Source: Ovoidimarina sediminis
GTDB taxonomy: Bacteria; Pseudomonadota; Alphaproteobacteria; Rhodobacterales; Rhodobacteraceae
Assembly (NCBI RefSeq): GCF_032586175.1
Contig: NZ_JAWHTE010000003.1
Coordinates: 248,001 to 312,000 of the forward strand
DNA: 64,000 bases
Direction: 5' to 3'
This document shows, piece by piece, positions 25,528 through 35,055 of the stretch; position 1 is the first letter of the stretch; each line of letters opens with the position of its first letter. The translations under genes and the position numbers were made by a program. The notes under the pieces were generated by a model. It made no database searches and had not been told where the DNA came from. It saw only the letters and a list, made by a program, of their open reading frames with translations.

Positions 25528-26949
25528 ATGGACGCCCTCGATACCCTGCTTCTGAGCCGCATCCAGTTTGCGGCCAACATCTCTTTCCACATCCTGTTTC
25601 CGACGATCACGATCGCGCTCGGCTGGGTGCTGTTCTTCTTCCGGCTCCGGTTCACGCAGACCGGTGACGAGAAGTGGATGGCGGCCTATCGCTTCTGGGT
25701 GAAGGTGTTTGCGCTGAGCTTCGCCATGGGCGTGGTGTCGGGCATCACCATGTCGTTTCAGTTCGGCACCAACTGGCCGGGCTTCATGGAGACGGTGGGC
25801 AACATCGCCGGGCCGCTTCTGGCCTATGAGGTGCTGACGGCGTTCTTCCTGGAGGCGGTGTTCATCGGCATCATGCTGTTCGGTATCGCGCGGGTGCCCG
25901 GATGGCTGCACATGCTGGCCACGGGGCTTGTTGCCTTCGGCACCACGATGTCGGCCTTCTGGATCATCGTGCTGAACAGCTGGATGCACACTCCGCAAGG
26001 CTTCGAGATGGTCGATGGCGTGGCCTTCGCGACCGACTGGTGGGCGATCATCTTCAACCCGTCGATGCCCTACCGCTTCGCGCACATGATGATCGCGAGC
26101 TTCCTGACCGTCGGGTTCCTCGTCGCCGGTGTTTCCGCCTTCCGCTGGATCCTGGGCGACCGGTCGCGCGAGGTGCGGGCGATGCTGAAGACAGGCGTCG
26201 TGATCGGCGGGCTTCTGATGCCGGTGCAGATTCTGGTGGGCGACATGCACGGGCTGAACACGCTGGAGCATCAGCCCGCGAAGGTCGCCGCGATGGAAGG
26301 AAACTGGGAGACGCAGGGCAACGTGCCGCTGCTTCTGTTCGCACTGCCCGTCGAGGCGGCGCGGGAGAACCGGTTCGAAATCGGCATTCCCAACGGCGCC
26401 TCGCTGATCCTGAAACACAAGATGGATGGCGTCGTGCCGGGGCTGAACGACTTCTTGGCCGAAGACGGGACAGCCCTGCACCCGCCCGTCACGCCTGTCT
26501 TCTGGTCGTTCCGGGTGATGGTGGGCACCGGCATGACGATGCTTCTGCTCAGCTGGGCGTCGGTCTGGTTCATGTGGCGGCGGCGCTATCTGCACGTGGG
26601 GCGGATCGCGGGCCACTGGCTGGCGGTCGAAGGCCTGCCGAAACCCATCCTTTGGGCGCTGGTACCGATGGCCTTCTCTGGCTGGGTGGCGACGCTGGCG
26701 GGCTGGTACACGACCGAAATCGGACGGCAACCCTGGCTCGTACAGGGCGTGATGACGACCGAGATGGCGGTGGCAGAGGTGCCGGCCCCGATGGTTCTGG
26801 GCACGCTGATCGCCTATCTTGCTATCTATGCGGGCCTTCTGATCGCCTATGTCAGCGTGATCGCCTATCTGGCGACGAAGGCGGCGCGGGGCGATGACGT
26901 GCAACCGCGCGGCGCGCGCCCCGCGCCCGGCGCCGTGCCGGCGGAGTGA
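25528..26949 (+). CDS. cydA: Cytochrome bd-type (cyanide-insensitive) quinol oxidase subunit I
   Basis: A 473-residue membrane protein with about nine hydrophobic segments. SRIQFAANISFHILFPT contains the haem-ligand histidine near the N-terminus, and MPYRFAHMMIASFLTVGF the second region; GRQPWLVQGVM is the CydA GRQPW motif. The short periplasmic Q loop, as in CioA-type oxidases, fits a cyanide-insensitive bd oxidase. It takes electrons from quinol and reduces oxygen with high affinity. It is the second gene of the regulator-cydA-cydB operon. Confidence 0.95.
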   Translation: MDALDTLLLSRIQFAANISFHILFPTITIALGWVLFFFRLRFTQTGDEKWMAAYRFWVKVFALSFAMGVVSGITMSFQFGTNWPGFMETVGNIAGPLLAYEVLTAFFLEAVFIGIMLFGIARVPGWLHMLATGLVAFGTTMSAFWIIVLNSWMHTPQGFEMVDGVAFATDWWAIIFNPSMPYRFAHMMIASFLTVGFLVAGVSAFRWILGDRSREVRAMLKTGVVIGGLLMPVQILVGDMHGLNTLEHQPAKVAAMEGNWETQGNVPLLLFALPVEAARENRFEIGIPNGASLILKHKMDGVVPGLNDFLAEDGTALHPPVTPVFWSFRVMVGTGMTMLLLSWASVWFMWRRRYLHVGRIAGHWLAVEGLPKPILWALVPMAFSGWVATLAGWYTTEIGRQPWLVQGVMTTEMAVAEVPAPMVLGTLIAYLAIYAGLLIAYVSVIAYLATKAARGDDVQPRGARPAPGAVPAE

Positions 26950-26954
26950 CCGCG

Positions 26955-27968
26955 ATGCTGCCCGATTTCACCAATCCCGCCGAATGGCTGCCCTGGGCCT
27001 TCGCCTCGCTCATGGGCCTGTCTATCCTGATCTATGTGATCCTCGACGGGTTCGACCTTGGCGTCGGCATCCTGTTTCCGCTGGCCGACGACGGCGAGAA
27101 GGAGAAGATGATCGGTTCCATCGGCCCGTTCTGGGACGCGAACGAAACATGGCTGGTCCTGGCCGTGGGCCTTCTTCTGGTGGCCTTTCCGACGGCGCAC
27201 GGGGTGATCCTGTCCTCGCTTTACCTGCCCGTCTTCATCATGCTCGTGGGCCTGATCCTGAGGGGCGTGGCGTTCGAGTTTCGCGCCAAGGCGCGCAGCG
27301 GGCAGCGGAAGCTTTGGAACGCGGCGTTCTTCACCGGGTCGATCGTGACCGCGCTGGCCCAGGGCTTCATGCTGGGCCTTTACATCATGGGGCTTGAACA
27401 GACGCCCGCGACCTATGGCTTCGCCGCGCTCACGGCGCTTCTTCTGACCATCGGCTACAGCTTCATCGGAGCGGTGTGGCTGATCCACAAGACCGAGGGC
27501 GTGTTGCAGGGCAAGGCCATCGACTGGTCGAAGGGCGGCCTTTGGAGCGTGATGTTGGGGATCGGGGCGGTATCACTCGCGACGCCCTTCGTGTCGCCCC
27601 GGATCTTCGGGAAGTGGTTCAGCGTGCCGGAGATCTTCTATATCCTGCCTCTGCCGCTGATCTCTGGCGCCCTTGTCCTGTGGCTTTTCGTGATGCTGCG
27701 GCGGATGCCGTTCTATGGCGACCGGTTGAACTGGCTGCCCTTCGCGGTGTCGACGGGACTTTTCGCACTGGCTTATGTGGGGATGGCCTATAGCTTCTAT
27801 CCCTACGTGGTGCCCGAACGGCTGACGATCTATGAAGCAGCGGCGGCGCCCGAGAGCCTTCTGATCATCCTGGTGGGCGCCTGCGCGGTGGTCCCGGTGA
27901 TCATCGGGTACACCGTGCTCGCCTATTTCATCTTCCGGGGGAAGGCCACGGCGCTGCGCTATGACTGA
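26955..27968 (+). CDS. cydB: Cytochrome bd-type quinol oxidase subunit II
   Basis: A 337-residue membrane subunit partnering CydA. Motifs: YVILDGFDLGVGILFPL and GSIGPFWDANETWLVLAVGLLLVAFP near the N-terminus, and LILRGVAFEFRAKA. ATG at 26955 is chosen, with GGAG eight bases upstream; a GTG at 26946 overlapping the cydA stop is also in frame. I see no cydX-like small gene or cydCD nearby. Confidence 0.95.
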   Translation: MLPDFTNPAEWLPWAFASLMGLSILIYVILDGFDLGVGILFPLADDGEKEKMIGSIGPFWDANETWLVLAVGLLLVAFPTAHGVILSSLYLPVFIMLVGLILRGVAFEFRAKARSGQRKLWNAAFFTGSIVTALAQGFMLGLYIMGLEQTPATYGFAALTALLLTIGYSFIGAVWLIHKTEGVLQGKAIDWSKGGLWSVMLGIGAVSLATPFVSPRIFGKWFSVPEIFYILPLPLISGALVLWLFVMLRRMPFYGDRLNWLPFAVSTGLFALAYVGMAYSFYPYVVPERLTIYEAAAAPESLLIILVGACAVVPVIIGYTVLAYFIFRGKATALRYD

Positions 27969-28015
27969 GCGGGGCCCTTGACCTCGGGCGACCGCCCCGG
28001 CACATGCCCGGGCCC

Positions 28016-28735
28016 ATGACAGAGACCCATCCCAAAGGCGCGCCCTGGCGGAATTTCTATGGCCGCCGCCACGGCAAGACGCTTCGCCCGGCGCAGCAAC
28101 GCTATCTCGAGGAAGACCTTGCGGCGCTGTCGCCAGGCCCCGTCGAATGGGAAGAGAACCCGGAACGGCGGCCGCTTGATCTCGAGGCACTGTTCGGGGA
28201 CCGGCCCCTCTGGCTTGAAATCGGGTTCGGCGGGGGCGAGCACCTTGTGCACCAGGCCGAACGGAACCCCGATGCTGGTTTCATCGGATGTGAGCCCTTC
28301 ATCAACGGCGTCGCGATGCTTCTGGGCAAGATCCGCGAGGCGGGGGTGGAAAACCTGCGCATCCATCCCGGCGATGCGCGTGATCTTTTCGACGTGCTGC
28401 CGGAGGCGTCGGTGGCGCGGGCTTTTCTTCTTTATCCCGACCCCTGGCCCAAGAAGCGACATCACCGGCGGCGCTTCGTGACGCCGGAGCACCTGGAGCC
28501 CCTGGCGCGGGTGATGGCCCCCGGGGCCGTGCTGCGTGTGGCGACGGACATTCCCGACTATGTGCGCCAGACGCTCGAAGAAGTGCCGAAAGCCGGGTTC
28601 CGCTGGACGGCGGGGAACCCACGAGACTGGCGGGAGCCGTGGGACGACTGGCTGTCGACCCGCTATGAACAGAAGGCGCTGAGGGAGGGGCGTGTGCCGC
28701 ATTACCTTACGTTCGAAAGGGATGGGCGGGGCTAG
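28016..28735 (+). CDS. trmB: tRNA (guanine-N7)-methyltransferase
   Basis: A 239-residue class I SAM-dependent methyltransferase that makes m7G46 in tRNA. It shows the SAM-binding LEIGFGGGEHLVHQA, FIGCEPFINGVAMLL, NLRIHPGDARDLFDVLP, the family motif YPDPWPKKRHHRRRFV and the ending YEQKALREGRVPHYLTF. The start is ambiguous: ATG at 28016 or four codons upstream at 28004; neither has a strong ribosome site. It ends just before a tandem repeat. Confidence 0.95.
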   Translation: MTETHPKGAPWRNFYGRRHGKTLRPAQQRYLEEDLAALSPGPVEWEENPERRPLDLEALFGDRPLWLEIGFGGGEHLVHQAERNPDAGFIGCEPFINGVAMLLGKIREAGVENLRIHPGDARDLFDVLPEASVARAFLLYPDPWPKKRHHRRRFVTPEHLEPLARVMAPGAVLRVATDIPDYVRQTLEEVPKAGFRWTAGNPRDWREPWDDWLSTRYEQKALREGRVPHYLTFERDGRG

Positions 28736-28747
28736 GGCCCGCCGCGC

Positions 28748-28897
28748 GCCGGCTGCGCCGGACCTAGGGGCTGCGCCCGTTCGCACCTCAAAACGTCCAC
28801 TGGACGTTTTGCCGGCTGCGCCGGACCCGGGGCTGCGCCCGTTCGCACCTCAAAACGTCCACTGGACGTTTTGCCGGCTGCGCCGGACCGGTGCGAA
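28748..28897. repeat. Tandem repeat of about 62 bp (2.3 copies) with nested palindromes
   Basis: Unit 1 (28748-28810, 63 bases) and unit 2 (28811-28872, 62 bases) are identical except TA/C in the middle; a third copy is truncated after about 16 bases (28873-). Each unit holds GCCGGCTGCGCCGG, GGGGCTGCGCCC and the palindrome CAAAACGTCCA-C-TGGACGTTTTG with eleven-base arms around a single base. GGTGCGAAC after the third copy is the inverse of GTTCGCACC inside the units. It sits between trmB and dprA. Confidence 0.85.
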
Positions 28898-28992
28898 CCC
28901 CCCCCATATTTAGTGGGGTTGGGAACTTGTTATCCTTAACTCCGCATTAACCGACTCGGTCCATTTATGGTCTTGCAAGAGACGGAGGCAGG

Positions 28993-30135
28993 ATGGCTAA
29001 GGAATTTTCCCCTTCACCACCCCCCCTCACCCCACCCCTCACCGTGGAAGAGAAGCGGTCCTGGCTTCGTCTCTTGCGATCCAGACGGGTCGGCCCAACC
29101 ACCTTTCATCGCCTGATGGCCGAACACGGATCGGCGGACGCAGCCCTTGCCGCGCTGCCGGAGGTCGCCCGGGCGGCGGGCGTGGAAAGCTACCGCCCGG
29201 TGGCAATGGATCTTGTGGACACCGAATTCGAGGCCGCCGAACGCTGTGGCGCGCGGGCGCTTTGGTACGGCGCGGATGACTACCCCGATCTTCTGGCCGA
29301 ACTTCCCGATGCGCCGCCCCTTCTGTGGGCGATCGGGGACGCGGCCCTTCTGAAGAAACCCCTGATCGCGCTTGTGGGCGCGCGAAACGCCTCGTCGCTG
29401 GGCACGCGCATGGCGCGGCGGCTGGCGGCGGATCTGGGCGAGGCGGGGCATGTCATCGTCTCGGGCCTTGCGCGGGGCGTCGATACCGCTGCGCATCTTG
29501 GCGCGATGGAGACGGGGACTGTTGCGGTTTTCGCAGGCGGCGTTGACGTGATCTACCCGGCCGAAAACGCGGTGCTGGGCCAGGAGATCGGGGAACGGGG
29601 GCTGAGGCTTTCCGAGCAGCCGATGCATTTCGCGCCGAAGGCACGGCACTTTCCGGCGCGCAACCGGATCGTCTCAGGCCTGTGCCAGGCCGTCGTCGTC
29701 GTCGAGGCCGCGGCAAAATCGGGCAGCCTGATCACCGCGCGCACGGCGCTTGACCAGGGGCGCGAGGTGTTCGCGATCCCGGGGCACCCGTTCGATGCGC
29801 GCGCGTCGGGTGCAAACATGCTGATCCGGGACGGCGCGATGCTGACCCGAAGCGCGAAAGACGTGATCGAGGCGCTGGAACGCCCCGCACCGCGAGAAAC
29901 GGCAGGGGTGCACATCCCGGAGGCGCCGCCCGAACGGCGCACGCTTCAGGACATGGCGGCCCTGCACGGCGAAATCCTGACCCGGCTGGGCCCCTCGCCC
30001 GTGGCCGAGGATCAACTGATCCGCGATCTCATGCGCCCGGCGGGTGAGGTGACCCCCATCCTTACCGCGCTGGAACTTGACGGGCGGATCGAACGGCGGC
30101 CCGGCGGGCTTCTGGCGGTGGTGCCTGCGGCATGA
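28993..30135 (+). CDS. dprA: DNA-processing protein DprA
   Basis: A 380-residue protein that loads RecA on incoming single-stranded DNA during transformation. A helical N-terminal domain (to about residue 95) precedes the Rossmann-like core with IALVGARNASSLGTRMARRLA, VIVSGLARGVDTAAHLGAM, TVAVFAGGVDVIYPAEN, FPARNRIVSGL and SGSLITARTALDQGREVFAIPG. A short winged-helix domain (about 310-380, ILTRLGPSPVAEDQLIRDL) closes the protein. GGAGGCAGG lies directly upstream of the ATG. The gene follows the tandem repeat and precedes topA by 94 bases. Confidence 0.96.
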   Translation: MAKEFSPSPPPLTPPLTVEEKRSWLRLLRSRRVGPTTFHRLMAEHGSADAALAALPEVARAAGVESYRPVAMDLVDTEFEAAERCGARALWYGADDYPDLLAELPDAPPLLWAIGDAALLKKPLIALVGARNASSLGTRMARRLAADLGEAGHVIVSGLARGVDTAAHLGAMETGTVAVFAGGVDVIYPAENAVLGQEIGERGLRLSEQPMHFAPKARHFPARNRIVSGLCQAVVVVEAAAKSGSLITARTALDQGREVFAIPGHPFDARASGANMLIRDGAMLTRSAKDVIEALERPAPRETAGVHIPEAPPERRTLQDMAALHGEILTRLGPSPVAEDQLIRDLMRPAGEVTPILTALELDGRIERRPGGLLAVVPAA

Positions 30136-30229
30136 TCGCAGGCGGTTCCGCGCCGCCGCCCGTTGACAAACCGACGCCCTCTCCCACATCTAGCCGGCGC
30201 GTTCCCTGTCACGCCCCGAAAGGAGCCAC

Positions 30230-32761
30230 ATGCCCGTCGTCGTCGTCGAGTCCCCGGCCAAGGCCAAGACAATCAACAAATATCTGGGCTCTGACTACAC
30301 CGTGCTCGCCTCCTACGGACATGTCCGTGACCTGCCGCCAAAGGACGGATCGGTCGATCCCGAGAACGGGTTCGACATGAAATGGGAGATTGCGAGCGAT
30401 TCGAAGAAGCACGTCAAAGCCATCGCGGATGCGCTTAAGGATGACGACGCGCTGATCCTAGCAACCGACCCCGACCGGGAAGGCGAGGCGATTTCCTGGC
30501 ACCTTGAGGAGGCGCTGAGAAACCGCAAGGCGATCAAGAAGGACACGCCCGTAAGCCGGGTCGTCTTCAACGCGATCACCAAATCCGCCGTGACCGAGGC
30601 GATGAAGAACCCCCGCGATGTCGACATGGAGCTGGTGGAAGCCTACCTGGCCCGCCGCGCGCTGGACTACCTGGTGGGCTTCAACCTGTCACCCGTCCTG
30701 TGGCGCAAACTGCCCGGCGCACGGTCGGCGGGCCGGGTGCAGTCGGTCTGCCTGCGGCTGATCGTCGAACGCGAGATGGAGATCGAGGCGTTCCGCGCCC
30801 GCGAGTACTGGTCGGTGATCGCGCTGCTTGAAACCCCGCGCGGGCAGACCTTCGAGGCGCGGCTTACCGTTCTGGGCGGCAAGAAACTCGACCGCTACGA
30901 CATCGGGACAGAGACCGCCGCCGAGCTTGCCGTTCAGGCAATCCGGTCGCGAGATCTGGCCGTCACTTCTGTCGAGGCGAAGCCCGGGAGCCGGAACCCC
31001 TCGCCGCCGTTCATGACCTCGACGCTTCAGCAGGAGGCAAGCCGCAAGTTCGGCTTTGGCGCGCGCCAGACCATGCAGGTCGCCCAGCGGCTCTACGAAG
31101 CCGGCCACATCACCTATATGCGGACCGACGGGATCGACATGGCGCCCGAGGCGGTGAGCGCCGCGCGCGACGCGATCAAGGAGTTCTACGGCGGCGAGTA
31201 CCTGCCCGAGAGCCCGCGGGTCTACAAGAACAAGGCGAAGAACGCCCAGGAGGCGCATGAATGCATCCGCCCCACGGACATGTACGCCAAGCCCGAGACG
31301 GTGAAGCTGACCGATCCCGACCAGAAGAAGCTTTATGACCTGATCTGGAAGCGCACGCTGGCCTGCCAAATGTCGGCGGCGCGGCTTGAGCGCACCACAG
31401 TCGAGATCGGAAGCGACGACGGGCAGGTGGGCCTGCGTGCCACCGGCCAGGTGATCCTCTTCGACGGGTTCATGCGGGTTTACACCGAAGGCCGGGACGA
31501 TGATGCCCCGGGCGAAGGCGATGACGACGACAAGCGGCTTCCCCAGATCGCCGAGGGCGAGGCAATGGAGAAGCGCGAGGTCACGCCGAACCAGCATTTC
31601 ACCCAGCCGCCGCCGCGCTACACCGAAGCGACGCTGGTGAAACGGATGGAGGAGCTTGGGATCGGCCGGCCTTCCACCTATGCCTCGATCGTTACAACGA
31701 TCCAGGATCGGGAATACGTTCGGAAGGAAAAGGGGCGGCTTATCCCCGAGGACAAGGGCCGGCTGGTGACGGCGTTTCTCGTCAACTATTTCCGCAAATA
31801 CGTCGGCTATGAGTTCACCGCGAACCTCGAAGAGGAACTGGACGACATCACCGCGGGCAAGCGAGACTGGCAGGAGGTGCTGTCGCGGTTCTGGCGGGAT
31901 TTCACCGCGGCGATCTCGGAGACATCCGAACTTCGGATCACCGATGTGCTTGAGAAGATCAACGAGGTGCTGGAGCCGCACCTCTTTCCGCCGACCGGGG
32001 ACGGATCTGACCCGCGGCTTTGCCCCAATTGCGGAGAGGGCCGGCTGTCGATGCGGACGGCGCGGTCGGGCGGGGCGTTCATCGGTTGCTCGAACTACCC
32101 CGAATGCCGCTATACCCGCCCCTTCGGCCCGCCGGGAATGGAAGATGGCGACGAGATCGGGCCGGACGGCAAGCTTCTGGGCCTCGACGAGAGCGACGAG
32201 ATTCGCCTGATGAAGGGACGGTTCGGACCCTATGTCCAGCGCGGTCAGCCGACCGAGGAGGCGCCGAAGCCCCCGCGCGCCTCGCTTCCGAAAGGCTGGG
32301 CGCCCAACGAGATCGACCTGGAAAAGGCGCTGATGCTTCTGTCGCTGCCGCGCGAAATCGGGCCGCATCCCGAGGATGGCGAGATGATCGAGGCCGGGAT
32401 CGGGCGCTATGGCCCTTACGTGAAGCACGGGCGGCTTTACGCGAACCTGCCAGATGTCGACGAGGTGTTCACGATCGGGATGAACCGGGCGGTCGAGGAA
32501 CTGGCCAAGAAGGCCGCCTCGCGCGGCCGGGGCCGCACGCCGGCAACGCCCCTGAAGGAACTTGGCGAACATCCCGAAAGCGGCGGGGCCGTGAACGTCA
32601 TGGATGGCCGTTACGGGCCTTACGTGAAGTGGGAAAAGATCAACGCGACGCTGCCCAAGGACACCGATCCGCAGGAGGTGACGATGGATATGGCCGTGGC
32701 GCTGATTGCCGAGAAATCCGCGAAAGGCGGCAAGAAGGGCGGGCGGCGGAAGCGGGCCTGA
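30230..32761 (+). CDS. topA: DNA topoisomerase I
   Basis: An 843-residue type IA topoisomerase that relaxes negative supercoils. TOPRIM domain first (PVVVVESPAKAKTINKYLG, ATDPDREGEAISWHL), then the strand-passage core with the active tyrosine in HITYMRTDGIDMAPEAV. One four-cysteine zinc ribbon follows (CPNCGEGRLSMR...FIGCSNYPECRY, about residues 600-630). Three C-terminal topoisomerase repeats (FGPYVQRG, YGPYVKHG, YGPYVKWE) and a Lys-rich tail end it, as is normal in alphaproteobacteria. It converges with cmk. Confidence 0.97.
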   Translation: MPVVVVESPAKAKTINKYLGSDYTVLASYGHVRDLPPKDGSVDPENGFDMKWEIASDSKKHVKAIADALKDDDALILATDPDREGEAISWHLEEALRNRKAIKKDTPVSRVVFNAITKSAVTEAMKNPRDVDMELVEAYLARRALDYLVGFNLSPVLWRKLPGARSAGRVQSVCLRLIVEREMEIEAFRAREYWSVIALLETPRGQTFEARLTVLGGKKLDRYDIGTETAAELAVQAIRSRDLAVTSVEAKPGSRNPSPPFMTSTLQQEASRKFGFGARQTMQVAQRLYEAGHITYMRTDGIDMAPEAVSAARDAIKEFYGGEYLPESPRVYKNKAKNAQEAHECIRPTDMYAKPETVKLTDPDQKKLYDLIWKRTLACQMSAARLERTTVEIGSDDGQVGLRATGQVILFDGFMRVYTEGRDDDAPGEGDDDDKRLPQIAEGEAMEKREVTPNQHFTQPPPRYTEATLVKRMEELGIGRPSTYASIVTTIQDREYVRKEKGRLIPEDKGRLVTAFLVNYFRKYVGYEFTANLEEELDDITAGKRDWQEVLSRFWRDFTAAISETSELRITDVLEKINEVLEPHLFPPTGDGSDPRLCPNCGEGRLSMRTARSGGAFIGCSNYPECRYTRPFGPPGMEDGDEIGPDGKLLGLDESDEIRLMKGRFGPYVQRGQPTEEAPKPPRASLPKGWAPNEIDLEKALMLLSLPREIGPHPEDGEMIEAGIGRYGPYVKHGRLYANLPDVDEVFTIGMNRAVEELAKKAASRGRGRTPATPLKELGEHPESGGAVNVMDGRYGPYVKWEKINATLPKDTDPQEVTMDMAVALIAEKSAKGGKKGGRRKRA

Positions 32762-32768
32762 GGCTTTC

Positions 32769-33380
32769 TTAGCGGTCCGCGCGCCCGTCGATTTCCGCGA
32801 TGGCCCGGGCGATTGCGTCGTCGACCGAAAGCTCCGTCGTATCGAGATGCACCGCGTCTTCGGCGGGCCTCAGGGGGGCAGAGGCGCGCGCAGCGTCGCG
32901 CGCATCCCGCTCCCGCAGATCGGCGAGCACGTCTTCCAGGGAGATGTCGAGCCCCTTCTCCCGCAACTCGTCGTAGCGCCGGTGGGCGCGTACCGTGTCG
33001 CTGGCGGTGACGAAAAGCTTCACCCTGGCGTCGGGGCAGATGACGGTGCCGATATCGCGCCCGTCGAGCACCGCGCCGCCCGCGCGCGCTGCGAAGGCAC
33101 GCTGGAAATCGACGAGCGCCGCGCGCACATCCGGATCAGCGGCGACGCGGGAGGCGGCCTGGGCCACTTCCGGCGAACGAAGATCGTCACGGTCGAGATC
33201 ACCGGGCGTGAGTGCGCGTGCCGCGTCGATCGCCGCCTCGCCATCCAGCGTCCGGCGGCCGACCGCCCGGTAGAGCAGGCCGGTGTCGAGATGCGCGAAC
33301 CCGAAATGCGCGGCGACCGCGCGCGCGATCGTGCCTTTGCCGGAAGCGGCCGGCCCGTCTATGGCAACCGTAAAACCCAT
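32769..33380 (-). CDS. cmk: Cytidylate kinase
   Basis: A 203-residue (d)CMP kinase. The P-loop IDGPAASGKGTIA begins at about residue 6, followed by FAHLDTGLLYRAVG, VLDGRDIGTVICPDARVKLFV and ERDARDAARASAPL with the catalytic arginines. ATG at 33380 is chosen because the family starts directly before the P-loop; the frame stays open to 33416. In many alphaproteobacteria cmk follows aroA directly; here a GFA gene and murQ lie between. Confidence 0.94.
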   Translation of the reverse strand: MGFTVAIDGPAASGKGTIARAVAAHFGFAHLDTGLLYRAVGRRTLDGEAAIDAARALTPGDLDRDDLRSPEVAQAASRVAADPDVRAALVDFQRAFAARAGGAVLDGRDIGTVICPDARVKLFVTASDTVRAHRRYDELREKGLDISLEDVLADLRERDARDAARASAPLRPAEDAVHLDTTELSVDDAIARAIAEIDGRADR

Positions 33381-33428
33381 GGGCGAGGGCCTAGCGGGGC
33401 GCGCAAGGGAGCGCAAGGCGGGCCGGGA

Positions 33429-33833
33429 TCACTCCGGCACCTGCGTCGTCAGCGCCGGATCCGCCCCCGGGGTGCAGGGCAGATCATCCGCGATCTCGTA
33501 GTAATCGCCCTTGGCTGCGCAAAAGATGTGGCCCGCGACCGTGAGGCCCGTGGGGGCATCAAGCGTGCCGGCGAAGATCGAAAGGTTCTGTCCGGGACCA
33601 TCCCAGAAAAGTTGCGACCCGCATGTGGGGCAGAAGCCGCGGCGCGCGGTGGGCGAAGAGCGGTACCACGCAGGCGTGCCCGTGATAGCCACGCTGTCGC
33701 GCGGGGCGGAGGAGGCGGCGACATGGTGCCCCGATGTCTTGCGGCACTGGGTGCAATGGCAGGCGATCACCGGGCGGAGCGGCCCGGACACCCGGTAGGT
33801 GATGGCACCGCAGAGGCAGCGGCCTGAGGGCAT
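33429..33833 (-). CDS. GFA/CENP-V family zinc protein
   Basis: A 134-residue protein of the glutathione-dependent formaldehyde-activating enzyme (GFA)/CENP-V fold. All usual zinc ligands are present: C6 and C8 in GRCLCGAITY, C25, C27 and C30 in CHCTQCRKTSG, and C68 and C71 in FCPTCGSQLFW. Members bind glutathione adducts or small carbonyls, but formaldehyde activation is proven for few, so the substrate is open. ATG at 33833 follows AAAGGGA. It lies downstream of murQ on the same strand. Confidence 0.9.
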   Translation of the reverse strand: MPSGRCLCGAITYRVSGPLRPVIACHCTQCRKTSGHHVAASSAPRDSVAITGTPAWYRSSPTARRGFCPTCGSQLFWDGPGQNLSIFAGTLDAPTGLTVAGHIFCAAKGDYYEIADDLPCTPGADPALTTQVPE

Positions 33834-33939
33834 CTGGGTGTCCCTTTGCTGGTTCGGTCGGTGAGACGTTGGCCGGGATCTTTTGTTTGCGCGGCTCTGC
33901 CCGCGGCGCAAGACGGGCGGGATGCGACAGCAGCGCCGG

Positions 33940-34884
33940 CTATTCGCCCGGTTCGAGCGTAACGGCAGCCGATGTGTCGATCGCCCTCCGAAGCACGCCG
34001 TCCGTGGCGGCAAGGCGCGCCTTGGCCCCTGCCCGGTCAAGTCCGGTGATGTACATCAGGATCGCGAGCTTCAGATCGTTTCCGCTTTTCTTAAGAAGCC
34101 GCCGCGCTTCGCCCGCCGGGGCGCCGGTGACGGTACAGAAGATGCTGACCGCGCGGGTTGCGAGCTTTTCGTTCGAGACGGAAAGATCGACCATCATGTT
34201 CTGATAGGTCTTGCCGATCCGGATCATCGCCGCCGTGCTGATCATGTTCAGCACCAGCTTCTGCGCGGTGCCCGATTTCATGCGGGTCGAGCCGGCCAGA
34301 ACCTCGGCCCCCACGCGGGGTGCGATGGTGACATCGGCCCAGCGCGCAAGTTCCGAATCCCGGACGGTCGTGAGGCCGACGGTGGCGGAGCCGGTTTGCC
34401 GGGCCATGTCGAGCGCGCCGATCACATAGGGCGTGCGCCCGCTTGCCGTGATGCCAACCACGACATCGTTTCGGGCCAGGCCGATGGCGCGCAGATCGGC
34501 GGCCCCCTGTTCGCGATTGTCCTCGGCCCCCTCCACCGCACGGCGGAGCGCGGTATCGCCGCCCGCGATGAGCCCCACGACCATACCGGGCGGGACGGAA
34601 AACGTGGGTGGACATTCGGAGGCGTCCAGCACGCCCAGGCGACCGCTCGTTCCGGCGCCGATGTAGATAAGCCGGGCATCTGCGCGGAAGGCGGCAACGG
34701 TCAGATCGACGGCGTGGGCGATCTGCGGCAGTTCGGCCTCGACCGCGCGGGCCACACGCTTGTCCTCGTCATTGATCCGGGCGAGGAGTGCGGGAAGCGG
34801 CAAAATGTCGATCTCCGCAGTGCGCGGATTGCGCCTCTCGGTATCAAGGCGGTTGAGATCGTTGAGTGACATCGGGCCGGCCAT
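33940..34884 (-). CDS. murQ: N-acetylmuramic acid 6-phosphate etherase
   Basis: A 314-residue SIS-domain enzyme that cleaves the D-lactyl ether of MurNAc-6-phosphate during cell-wall recycling. Motifs: LDTERRNPRT, LIYIGAGTSGRLGVLDASECPPTF with the catalytic glutamate, GITASGRTPYVIGAL, GSTRMKSGTAQKLVLNMIST and a C-terminal UBA-like helical part. ATG at 34884 or 34872 could be the start. Its partner kinase AnmK is not in the window. A palindrome upstream (34944-34966) may be its operator. Confidence 0.95.
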   Translation of the reverse strand: MAGPMSLNDLNRLDTERRNPRTAEIDILPLPALLARINDEDKRVARAVEAELPQIAHAVDLTVAAFRADARLIYIGAGTSGRLGVLDASECPPTFSVPPGMVVGLIAGGDTALRRAVEGAEDNREQGAADLRAIGLARNDVVVGITASGRTPYVIGALDMARQTGSATVGLTTVRDSELARWADVTIAPRVGAEVLAGSTRMKSGTAQKLVLNMISTAAMIRIGKTYQNMMVDLSVSNEKLATRAVSIFCTVTGAPAGEARRLLKKSGNDLKLAILMYITGLDRAGAKARLAATDGVLRRAIDTSAAVTLEPGE

Positions 34885-34943
34885 GGCGGGATGGTACGCC
34901 CGGTTCGCCTTGGATCAGGCGAGTCTGTAAACGCAGAGGGCAA

Positions 34944-34966
34944 ACTGTTTCCGATTGGCAAACAGT
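34944..34966. promoter_or_regulatory. Inverted repeat upstream of murQ (candidate operator)
   Basis: ACTGTTT (34944-34950) and AAACAGT (34960-34966) are perfect seven-base arms with a nine-base spacer, 60 bases upstream of the murQ start. GGCAAACTGT and GGCAAACAGT also form an imperfect direct repeat at 34939-34966. A regulator site for murQ is plausible; no regulator gene is adjacent. Confidence 0.4.
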
Positions 34967-35055
34967 CGCCCGAAATCAGCGTGAATGTCTGAGAAAACGG
35001 CGCAGTCAATCGCCGTTCAGACGGCGCGCGCCTTCAACCAATTCGGCCGCCGCGG

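Noticed and set aside
28004..28015. TrmB start four codons upstream
   Set aside because: Not excluded, but neither start has a ribosome site; the shorter form better matches the family's N-terminus.
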